The position numbers and the translations under genes were made by a program. The notes beneath the pieces were generated by a model. The model was given only the letters and a program-made list of their open reading frames with translations, did no database searches and was not told where the DNA came from. From Arabidopsis thaliana (lineage: Eukaryota > Streptophyta > Magnoliopsida > Brassicales > Brassicaceae): a stretch of DNA of 64,000 bases. This document shows, one piece after another, positions 10,216 to 19,002 of the stretch (position 1 is the first letter of the stretch; every line of letters begins with the position of its first letter). The stretch is from positions 11,223,001-11,287,000 of the forward strand of contig NC_003075.7 in NCBI RefSeq assembly GCF_000001735.4, given 5' to 3'.

Positions 10216-10500
10216 TTTCATCTAAATGGTTCATCCTCCATTATGCAGAAACCAAAACTTTTTAATTGACTAAAGTTTTACATTATGGTAGATTTCGAGC
10301 TTGCTTACAAATGCCTGTTTCTTCTAATGATAAAGAAGCTTCAACGATCATAGTATTTAGTGTCGAGCCTAGTAAGAAGAAAACTCTGAACCAAAGAAGA
10401 TCTGATGCTGTGGCCAAAACTGTTAGAGCCAGAGGTTCAAGCAGTTCATGGGTTTTGGATTCTATTGCAGGTTGCCAAATTTTAGACTTGATATAAAATA
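10216..10500 (+). pseudogene. truncated copy of the BRCA1 last exon
   Basis: Near-identical to 29,295-29,640: the end of the last BRCA1 intron including its acceptor, then the last exon encoding BRCT repeat 2. Relative to BRCA1 it lacks about 52 bp after GCTTACAAA (near 10,308), a length that is not a multiple of three, and has several substitutions. The block SVEPSKKKTL...SSWVLDSIAG and the stop remain readable. No promoter or upstream exons accompany it, so it is a non-functional fragment carried in by the segmental duplication that also made DOF4.3/DOF4.5. Confidence 0.85.
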
Positions 10501-10659
10501 GTGAGACCATATTTTGCTGTTGTTACTTGTTAGGAGGATTATGGAGAATTGTGTTAATGATTTTTTACAAGGATTCTTTATACAGTGGACTGTCAACCAA
10601 CCTTTTTAATAATATATGTAAAAATGGAGAGCAATGTCATCGTCAACATTTCTTATGAC

Positions 10660-10830
10660 AAACCAATCAATCAGTAACTTCCTAAAATTTTCACCATGAG
10701 TTAAATAGCTTTTGTTATAACAGAATTTGATGTTATCTGAGTTACGTATTGGACACATTTGTGGTGTCGACGTAACTCCGATAACACCAAATTCTGTTAC
10801 TACAAAAAATATATCTCAAACTCCATTATT
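10660..10830 (-). pseudogene. DOF pseudogene relic with fold-back (copy 1)
   Basis: On the minus strand a DOF zinc-finger coding remnant is visible: CCACAAATGTGTCC (cf. CGAGTGTGTCC of real DOFs), then ACATCAAATTCTGTTA (TKFCY), then ACTCATGGTG and TTTTAGGAAGTT (WTHGG, LRN). The centre of the finger is deleted and stops interrupt it. An inverted copy of the finger segment lies beside it: arms 10717-10746 and 10771-10800 (30 nt, 27 matching) around a 24-nt loop. The paralogous relic is at 30,090-30,520. Confidence 0.7.
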
Positions 10831-11529
10831 TCAACAAATTACTTAGAAGAAAAAATTATATTTCAATTTATAAGAAAGTGGTCATTTTGGCTCTGGAAGA
10901 AAATCTGAGAGGAACAATGTTTTTCTTGCTAACAACTTGTATCTATTTATATTATTATTTGTATAGTTCTGAGTCCTTACCATTTATACTAATTAATATA
11001 TACATATTAATACAGTCAATCTTTTTTTCTCAAAAATAATTACTTTGTGATAAAATAACAATTAATGTTTGGATATAGAAATTCATGAAATTGTTGATAT
11101 AAAAGTCAACAAAATTTTATAAAATTATCTAATTAAGACTATAAAATATTATATTTCAATTCATTTCTAACTTTTACATCATTTTTTATTGTCATGATAG
11201 ATATAGCAACTCATTTTATTTGGATTTATATATCTACTTTATTAGTCAACTACCACTGGATTGACATTTTAGGAATTCTTTATCATATATCATAGTAATA
11301 TGTATTCTGATATTGTCAGATGTTAAATAATAAATATTTAATTTTTTAAAACAAATCTTATATTTCTCTTTATAATTATTTAGTGTTGTAATTATTATAT
11401 AATAGAATTCTTTATCATATATCATAGTAATATGTATTCTGATAAGGTCAGATTTTAAATAATAAATATTTTAATTTTTTTAAAACAAATCTTTCATTTC
11501 TCTTTATAATTATTTAGTATTGTAATAAT

Positions 11530-11560
<31 letters not shown>

Positions 11561-11806
11561 TATAATTATGAAACATACGTAAGGTTATTAAAAGTTATAT
11601 TGGTGATTATTAGATAGATAATTATATTATTTTAGAACAAATTACACAAACCACAACGACACAAACTTATTTTTTTGGTATAACGACACAAACTTCAATA
11701 ACTTAAAATAAATTAAAAGAACATAAAAGAGAAACTGAGCCTCCAAATGAAACTGAGACATGACTTATTTTATTAGAAAAAGAGAATTAGGTAATATAGT
11801 TAAGAT
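10831..11806. other. AT-rich spacer between DOF relic and DOF4.3
   Basis: Homologous to about 30,530-31,600. No gene. It contains a direct tandem duplication (11,273-11,530) and an AT microsatellite (about 11,528-11,560). The end nearest DOF4.3 should hold that gene's 3' UTR. Confidence 0.55.
11273..11530 (+). repeat. 132-bp tandem duplication
   Basis: Two adjacent copies, period 132 bp (GAATTCTTTATCAT at 11,273 and 11,405), differing by a few substitutions and short indels. The homologous DNA beside DOF4.5 (about 30,960-31,090) has a single copy, so the duplication arose after the block was copied. Confidence 0.75.
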
Positions 11807-12505
11807 TCAAGGACCACCCTTCTCTAAATGACTAGGATGCATCCTTCCGCTAGTGCTAGCGTTATTATAATTCATGTTCATAGCGTTATTGAAGCTCTGG
11901 TTCCAGTTGTATTGATCCACTTGATTCATGTGATAACCGTTGTGATTATCAACATATCCACCAACTTGTTGGTTTACCAAAAGATTATCAGACCCAACAT
12001 CATAATAATCTTGCTCAAATGATCCATTATGGAAAGCTAGGCGATGATTTGGTCGAAAAGTTTGAGTTGGATGCACATTTGTTACCATACCACCATGAAT
12101 ATGAGACAAAGAACTAAAACGGTTCCCTACAGCAGCAACAAAAGATGAAGATGAAGCACCAAAAGATCCAACAAAGTCATTATTTTCTTGAACATTAAAG
12201 AAAGGTTTATGGCTACCTGGTTGGATTCCAACAGAAACCATCTGAGCAACTGAAGGTTGATTTATCCTTGTCCGCTTGGCACGACTACTCCCACCAATTG
12301 GTACGTTTCTTAAAGCCCCACCATGAGTCCAGTATCTTCGACAGTTCTTGCAGAAGTAGCGCGGTTGAAACTCACTATAATTGTTGTAGTAACAAAATTT
12401 TGTGTTATCAGAATCACATCTTGCACACACTCGCGGTGGGGGTGGTGGAGGCTTCACATCATTCACTTGATTGTCTTCATTGGCAACAACATTGAAGTTA
12501 TCCAT
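11807..12505 (-). CDS. DOF4.3: DOF zinc-finger transcription factor
   Basis: Single-exon DOF protein, 232 residues. The finger is canonical: C27-x2-C30-x21-C52-x2-C55 with [22 protein letters not shown] and [11 protein letters not shown] poly-Pro run precedes the finger (residues 19-24), followed by a basic SSRAKRTR segment after it and an Asn-rich C-terminal half (MNMNYNN). ATG is at 12505; the frame is open for three more codons but starts there with TTG. It is the close paralogue of DOF4.5 and lies in the same order and orientation relative to a BRCA1 3' end and a DOF relic. TATA (TTATATA in plus sense) at 12604-12610. Probable nuclear regulator; its target genes cannot be read from sequence. 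Confidence 0.92.
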   Translation of the reverse strand: MDNFNVVANEDNQVNDVKPPPPPPRVCARCDSDNTKFCYYNNYSEFQPRYFCKNCRRYWTHGGALRNVPIGGSSRAKRTRINQPSVAQMVSVGIQPGSHKPFFNVQENNDFVGSFGASSSSFVAAVGNRFSSLSHIHGGMVTNVHPTQTFRPNHRLAFHNGSFEQDYYDVGSDNLLVNQQVGGYVDNHNGYHMNQVDQYNWNQSFNNAMNMNYNNASTSGRMHPSHLEKGGP

Positions 12506-12603
12506 TTTTCTCAAGAGGTTTTTGATTTTCTCTTAGAAAGAAAAGACAGAAGTTATAAGATGTTGTTGATGTTATGATATTTGGTGTTGTGGAGAGTGTC
12601 TTC

Positions 12604-12610
12604 TTATATA
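12604..12610 (-). promoter_or_regulatory. TATA box of DOF4.3
   Basis: TATATAA on the minus strand, about 100 bp before the DOF4.3 ATG. The same element occurs at 32429-32435 before DOF4.5 in an otherwise similar promoter. Confidence 0.6.
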
Positions 12611-13438
12611 GGTTTTTGTTTAGTGAAAATCTAAGAAGAGTATGTTATTGGGTTAAAAAAAGTGAGATTATGAGCAAAACGTGTCAAACATTGTTTATTA
12701 ATCAAATCTAAACATCTATTACACACCATAAATCTTTGGCTAAACTTAGTCAAAAACTAAGGATTTTTTATTCTAACTCTTGTTTGTATATGAGAAATGG
12801 TGAATCAAGATATAATTAAATGGATTAGACATATAAACTGAAAAAGATCTAAAGATATTGATAGTGTAATGATAATTTAAGGTCAAACAAGCATATATTG
12901 CATATATTAACTATGATAGATATATTATATGTGACGCGTGTGCTCACACTCTATTTCATAAATACATATTATATGATTTGCTCATATATAGAATAGATAC
13001 CTAGGGTTGGAACAAAAAAACATTTAGTAGTCAATAATACATAATATCAAGATAATAGGAAATCTAACCATAATACATATGTTTTTAATTGAAAATAACC
13101 TATTTTTCGAATTCGACAAAAACCTAATTAATCAACCTTTATAGGGATTTAACTTAATAGAGATTTGTTGAGAAAATAAAATATTATATTTGTCCATCGC
13201 GTGAAGTTCACTCGTGTTATTATTGGTGCATCGAAATTTTTTGTCATAAAACTTTATTTTGTAAATTACGAATACCTTAATTTGTACAATGTCTATTAAA
13301 TTAAATAGATATATAGAAAATGCTAGCAAAATTTGTCTTTGCACCACTTGTAGGTACTTTAGACAAACAATACAACATCAGTTTTTATTCATTTGATCTC
13401 ATGGACCGGCTTTAGAGGTAACTCAATGGCCCTACAAT

Positions 13439-13632
13439 CAGGGCCGGCTCAACAAAACATGGGACCTTGTGCTCATTAATTTTGTTTCTAATATATGTTC
13501 TATATGTTTAGATTTTAGTTTGATTATACACTACTGTTTGTAAAATGGACCTTGATTGCTTAAAGAAAATGATTGAAAAAATAAAGGACCCTGTGCACTA
13601 GCACCAAGGGCACACCCTCTAAGTCGGGCCTG
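13439..13632. mobile_element. 194-bp non-autonomous hAT element with 8-bp TSD
   Basis: Flanked by a perfect 8-bp direct repeat CCTACAAT (13431-13438 and 13633-13640). Termini are imperfect inverted repeats: CAGGGCCGGCTCA at the left against CAGGCCCGACTTA (reverse complement of the right end), 10 of 13 matching. An 8-bp duplication plus CAGGG-type ends is the hAT signature. The paralogous locus upstream of DOF4.5 has the uninterrupted empty site CCGACAAT at 33295-33302. No coding capacity. Confidence 0.85.
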
Positions 13633-13789
13633 CCTACAATGGCTCAACTAACTCAACGGATAAGATCACATGTCTTCTGGGCCTTTTCTACTTGGTAATG
13701 TTAGCGACTACTGAAGTTGAACGATCACACGGACCAAAGCGGTTTCATATTTCTGATCAGAACCAATTCTTTTAACTATCTTTTTTTTA

Positions 13790-14410
13790 GCTTGCTAAAA
13801 AGGTAAATATTTCATAAAAATGAAAAAAAAATTAGAAATACAATAAAAATCATAGACCTATGCAATGTTCCCATGACAAAAAAAATAAAAAAAATGGAAG
13901 CGTATATGAAAAACACATTTTCATATCGAATTCTTGAATATGAATACGAGGATGCTGGCTTCAATATCGAATTATTTCCCCAAGGTGAATATTTCTTTTC
14001 TCCTTTTTTTACCCATCTTTGATGTAATCATATCTAGAGATCTCCGTTTGTTTTTTGACATGGTCTTGTGGGCATTTGCAAGTTCCAAAACCAACAAATG
14101 TGATTTTACTCGCTAAAAACATCGGAGATGACATTGGTTCTCGTCTTTATGGTATGTATATCAGAGGTCATGGTATTCTCTCATCCCAATCTCCACTAGA
14201 ATGGGACCTTTCCTAGTGAAAGCTCTACATGCTTTTTGACTAGCCTATTCGATGGCCGTAATGGCTCACCAACGTCTTGACAATAACAAGCAGAAGACAA
14301 ATCCAAGGGAGATTTGATGTTTGGTTATAAACCCATATATATGTAACGTGTTTTTTGTCTATGAAGCTAGAAGATATGAGGAATGAAAAAAAAGATATGT
14401 AACGTGTTCA
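13790..14410 (+). other. unassigned gene-like fragment
   Basis: Unique DNA between the two duplicated blocks. Short readable stretches occur: near 13,895-13,990 MEAYMKN followed by YEYEDAGFNIELFPQ, and near 14,115-14,220 KNIGDDIGSRLYG followed by YIRGHGILSSQSPLEWD. Each is interrupted by stops, and intron-like sequence separates them. It could be a decayed gene fragment carried in at the duplication junction. I do not recognise the family. Confidence 0.3.
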
Positions 14411-15440
14411 TAAAATTTAACTGATGAGAAAAGAAAGAAACCTATGCGTTCTGAAGGGTTATTGCTTTTTATGTATTGCTCTGTTTTCAGTTTTTTTCTC
14501 TGTTTTAAAACGACGCTTCATCTCATGTATGTGAGATGCATTAGTATATAAATAAGACAAATCTACGGTTATTTCTTCAATTAGTAAGCTTTCTTTTTGT
14601 CAATCTCAATTTCGATCGACCATTGAAAATTTGAACTTCGAAGGTCATAAAGTTAACTTGAGTCGTGGACCACTGGTGTTGAAGATTACTTCTTTCATTT
14701 ATTTTTAATTTTCTATTATGATTGAATTGCTTGTCGAGAGCATGCGATTAACTCAAGTCGCTCACACATTTTTTTTTTTTGTTTTCTCAGAAATCATTAT
14801 TAAATCCCGAATAAAACTATAAAAGTAATTATAAAATTAATTTAAGTAAACTTGGTATTGGGTATTGTTGTTTACTAAACTTTTTATGTTCAAACCATTT
14901 TGTATATATGTAAAGATGAATCTTTATAATTAAAAAGAAGTAAATAATTACGCATATATCATGAGCACACATGTTTTGACATAGAGCTTGAGCACACATG
15001 TTTTCACATACTCTCTCTAATAGTAAATTTACATGCAATATATGCTTGGTTTGACTTTAATTAATTGCCATTATACTTTTAATATATGTCCCTAGATTTT
15101 TTTTTTCTGTTTATATGTGATTTTCTCATTTAATCATATCTACTTGATTCTACAAAAATTCACATACAGACAAGAGTTAACCATTGGTTTTTGACTACGC
15201 TTAGCCTAAAGTTTATGGTGTGTAGACAGATTTTCAGATTTTATTACACCACAATTTTTAACACGTTTTGCTTATAATCTCACTCTCCTAAATACTGAAA
15301 GTACAGTTTCTTAAATGTCCACGCCCCAAGAACCTATAAGAATACACCTTCCACAACACAAAATTAGATCATAAAAACAACAAGAACTTATAATTTAAGT
15401 CTTCTCTTTCTACGAAAAAATCAAGAACTTCTTGAAAAAA

Positions 15441-16073
15441 ATGGATAACTTGAATGTTTTCGCTAATGAAGACAATCAAGTGAATGGTTTGAAGCGTCCA
15501 CCCCCGTCACGAGTGTGTCCAAGGTGTGATTCTGATAACACTAAGTTTTGCTTTTACAACAACTACAGTGAATCTCAACCGCGCTACTTTTGCAAAAACT
15601 GTCGTAGATATTGGACTCATGGTGGAGCTTTAAGAAACATACCAGTTGGTGGAAGTTGTCGTAAACCAAAGCGTCTGAAGGTAGATCAATCTTCGATTTC
15701 TGAGATGGTTTCTGTTGAGAACCAACCAATTAATCATCAATCTTTCAGACAAACTCAAGAAAACAATGAGTTTGTTCGATCTTTTGACGCTTCTTCTTCT
15801 GCTACTGTTACTGCCGTTCCGAACCATTTTGGTTATCTAAGTGAACTTCATGGTGTAACAAATTTGCTTCCAATTCAAAGTTTTCGAACAATGGACTGCT
15901 TAGATTTCGGTGATGAATCTTTTCAACAAGGTTATTACGATGTTGGATCCAATGATTTGATTGATAACCCTTTGATAAACCAATCCATCGGTGGGTATGT
16001 TGATAATCTTACAAGTTATTGCATAAATCAAGTGGAACCAAAGCTTCAACCACGCTATGAACATGAATCATAA
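15441..16073 (+). CDS. DOF4.4: DOF zinc-finger transcription factor
   Basis: Single-exon DOF protein, 210 residues from ATG 15441 (three more open codons upstream begin with TTG). Canonical finger C26-x2-C29-x21-C51-x2-C54 with [40 protein letters not shown]; the basic tail of the finger is better preserved than in DOF4.2. The C-terminal half shares [13 protein letters not shown] and [10 protein letters not shown] with DOF4.2, its direct paralogue. Upstream DNA includes a copied LEA 3' end, which dates this locus to a duplication of the LEA-DOF4.2 junction. Its finger keeps the consensus, so it is the DNA-binding-competent partner of the pair (inference). Confidence 0.92.
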   Translation: MDNLNVFANEDNQVNGLKRPPPSRVCPRCDSDNTKFCFYNNYSESQPRYFCKNCRRYWTHGGALRNIPVGGSCRKPKRLKVDQSSISEMVSVENQPINHQSFRQTQENNEFVRSFDASSSATVTAVPNHFGYLSELHGVTNLLPIQSFRTMDCLDFGDESFQQGYYDVGSNDLIDNPLINQSIGGYVDNLTSYCINQVEPKLQPRYEHES

Positions 16074-17729
16074 AGCCAGCAGTAGTGGAAGCATAGGATC
16101 TTGAGACACTCAGAAGAACAATATGAGAAACATGTTTGTTTAGGTCTTCTTAACATTCGGAAGTTAATGTTCCAGTCCATCGTTTCTACTTCTTTTTTTT
16201 TTATTAGTTTCGTTTATGCATGGTTTATGTTGGGTCTTTTTTTAGTTATAAAAGTTTGCATCTTTGTTTAAGTCCCAAAATATTCAGACATAAGTTGTTT
16301 AATTCCCAATTTCTTTGATGCTTGTAATTTTTTTTTTAATCTCGCGAAAGCAAAATTTTAGGCTGATGCCTTGGCAAAAGAGGTCTCCTCGCTTGTATGA
16401 ACTCAATTCTCTAAATCGAATGAAAACAAGGTTGTCCAAAAAAAAAGAAAGTTGTTTGATCCTTTTTCCTTTTTATATATACAATAAGAACTAGAGATAT
16501 TTCTCGAACAATCTCAACACGAGTTCGATTTCCGTTGTGAGAATTAATTGATTAAACCTTAGTCTCGATTGTGAAATGTTCAGAATTAAATATTATCAAT
16601 ATTAATTCTCCAAAAGAAATCCTAAAATGTTAGTAGCCAACTATAAAGTAGATATGTGAACCAAAAGAAATTGAGATTATTTATTAAATATATGACGAAT
16701 CAACAATGATGTAATTAATACTTAGAAATTCGTTGAAATCTATGTTTTAATTAATACAACATTTATAGTCTTTAATGAATTTCTAGATTTTAAAATTTTA
16801 ATTAATTATTGAAAAATGTGTTTCTTAATAAATAATTTTATTTTATAGGTAATTATGACTATATGGTTAAAGACCTAATAAAAACATAAATGAATAGTTA
16901 CAACTTGCTCTCTCAGATTTTCGAGAGCCAAAACGGCCACTTTCATAGACAAAATCTTAATGAAATTAAAGAAAATCTGATATAACAAGGACATTGACAA
17001 AACGTCCAGATTGTGTTAGTATAGACGTGGATTATCATAAGACCGCCGGTTAATGCAAGGGAAAAAGCTAGATTTTGTCAGTCATCGATTCCGACAGAGA
17101 TAGAGATGAGGTCTTCCACAAGGAATTTGAAACGTGCTCACTCTTTCCTTTTTATAATAAGCTTTCTTAACTTCATTATCCCTATCGTTTTCAAAAGTTG
17201 GCAAATGCATTATCACCATATAGTGAATTAGCTATATGGTTACATGAATTTTTTGAGTGAATTAACTAACCATACTGCATTTCCTTCTAATTTTTGTTTA
17301 CCTCCGTTTCATTATATACTGTTTTAAAATATTTTTAACTTTTAATTATATCGTTATGAAATACACTTATAAGGGTTTTTTTTTTCTATTGAATAAGCTG
17401 AAATAATAACAATAAAAATGATTACGATCGTAAATTTGGTGTAATTTCTATGTAATGCTTTTAAATTTTTGAGACAAAATAAATTGATCGCGACAAAACA
17501 AATAAAGACTTACACTACACGTGTCTATACATTAAATAGCAAAAGCTATTGACGGTGCAAAACGTCAAAAACAAATGCCCTACGTCGCGGGTAATTAACA
17601 AACTCATCCACATATATATACGAGTTTCGTATCTCAAACATTTCATAAATCAAACCATCATATACCTCTCAAATCATTTCTTTGATTTCTATAAACACTA
17701 TTCTTGTTAATGACTGACCATAAAAACAA
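16074..17729. other. intergenic region downstream of DOF4.4
   Basis: About 16,090-16,890 matches DNA downstream of DOF4.2. At about 16,893-16,990 a segment appears that is the reverse complement of DNA beside the DOF relics at 10,870-10,945 and 30,585-30,655. From 17,000 onward there is no similarity to the blocks. A G-box CACGTG lies at 17518-17523 and a TATA-like TATATATA at 17613-17620, before the small gene at 17,730. Confidence 0.5.
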
Positions 17730-18014
17730 ATGGCTACTTCTCGTCTAGCTAGGTTTGTATCAGAGGTTGCTCCACCTCAATTTGTGACGGTTATGAGGAG
17801 GCATAGAGCAGCGAAGCAGAAGCTAGACACAATCAAAGAAGAAGAGAATAAAGAAGATTCTTTCAATGGTGGGATGGTGGTGATGATGAAGACATCTCAT
17901 CAACATGTTTATTCACCTAATTCTTCTTATTCCTCTTCGTCTATTTCGGTTTCTATTTCCGGATCTAGCAGCTCTAAGAATTTTCGAAGCTCTTTTTCTG
18001 TCTTCGAAAACTAA
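17730..18014 (+). CDS. small plant-specific protein with N-terminal ARFVSEVAPPQF motif
   Basis: Single-exon 94-residue protein. The N-terminus, SRLARFVSEVAPPQFVTVM followed by RRHRA and LDTIKEEE, matches a conserved motif I recall from a family of short plant proteins of unknown function. The C-terminal half is Ser-rich low complexity (residues 62-88). No signal peptide or membrane segment. TATA-like sequence 17613-17620 and a G-box at 17518-17523 lie at promoter distance. I do not assign a biochemical role. Confidence 0.65.
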   Translation: MATSRLARFVSEVAPPQFVTVMRRHRAAKQKLDTIKEEENKEDSFNGGMVVMMKTSHQHVYSPNSSYSSSSISVSISGSSSSKNFRSSFSVFEN

Positions 18015-19002
18015 GATCTACGTACTAATGTTGTATTTTTTAATGATCGGGTCGATATTTTTGTATGCACCCGTTTATATTATATAGTTCAGACCTTTTT
18101 ATTTTTATTTAAAAGGTCTGATTAATAATACATGTTATACACTTATACCTTTTGGTTATCGTTTGTAATTTTCGATCGAAACCCCGTTTTAATAAGGATG
18201 TGTAGTTTTGAAGATACTTAGTTCGAAATAGTAAAAATGGAATGTTTTGCACATTTTCATAACAAACAAATATGTATGTTTAAAAGTTTTATTTTTATTT
18301 AATTATTCATTCCTAACATTTAACAAAATCTTTATAGATAAGAATATGTAATTTTGGAGATAAATAACAGAGAAATCAACGACTTTAAAAACCCTTGATT
18401 CGTTGTTCTTAGTGAGACTTTTGACTAAATTTATACACATGTGAATATTGTTAAGAATAGAGAGACCATTTGGTGGTTTTTAAAATTTAAAAAATGAAAA
18501 AAGGTTCCTTCCGATTTCTCAATTCATCTCCTGAGTGGGTTTTTCTCCTCTGTTTTATTTCTCTAATAGCCCTAGATTCAAGGAGATAAAACTGCTCAAA
18601 TCAGGTGGAGATTTGCTCTGCTTCATTGGTTTTTTGTTTTGTTTGAGTTAGTGACTTTATCTATTTCTTCTTCGCCAAAAGACGAGATTTTTAAAACAAA
18701 TTTCGTCTTTTTCAAATTCTCGTGTCAAATTGAGACATTTGGGTTGCTTTGATTGGATTTCGTAGACTCTATTGATCTTCAGATCGTGTCGAGATTTAGC
18801 TGCTATTGTGGGGTTTAGAATCCTTCTCTTTACCGGATTCTCAGGTTATAAATCTCCTTTACTTCTTTCAATGAAGTTGTTCGATGAATTGGCTACATTT
18901 TAGGTACTCCAGGTGCAGTTTTGTGGCACTAATTCGTCTTGTGAATCAACAAGTCGAGTGATTTTGATTGTGGAAGGTAGTAATTTTTAGTTGACCCTCA
19001 CA
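18015..19002. other. spacer and GALT2 5' leader
   Basis: No gene in the first 500 bp. From about 18,530 the sequence is T/C-rich leader of the GALT2 transcript. Likely leader introns end near 18,903 (CATTTTAG) and/or 18,990. A short ATG-started frame inside (about 18,870-18,903) probably lies in a leader intron. Confidence 0.45.

Larger units (their letters stand above)
12506..15440. other. DOF4.3 promoter, hAT element, unassigned insert, DOF4.4 promoter
   Basis: 12,506-13,780 matches the DOF4.5 upstream DNA (32,352-33,480) except for the hAT insertion at 13,439-13,632. 13,790-14,410 matches neither duplicated block; it contains gene-like codon stretches but no intact frame. 14,415-14,660 copies the LEA stop-codon region and 3' UTR. 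14,725-15,440 matches DOF4.2 upstream DNA and contains the DOF4.4 TATA (TATAAG, 15335-15340). Confidence 0.55.

Noticed and set aside
10266-10496. 76-codon frame in the BRCA1 fragment as a real gene
   Set aside because: It starts at a non-ATG codon, lacks upstream exons and a promoter, and is a deleted copy of the BRCA1 last exon.
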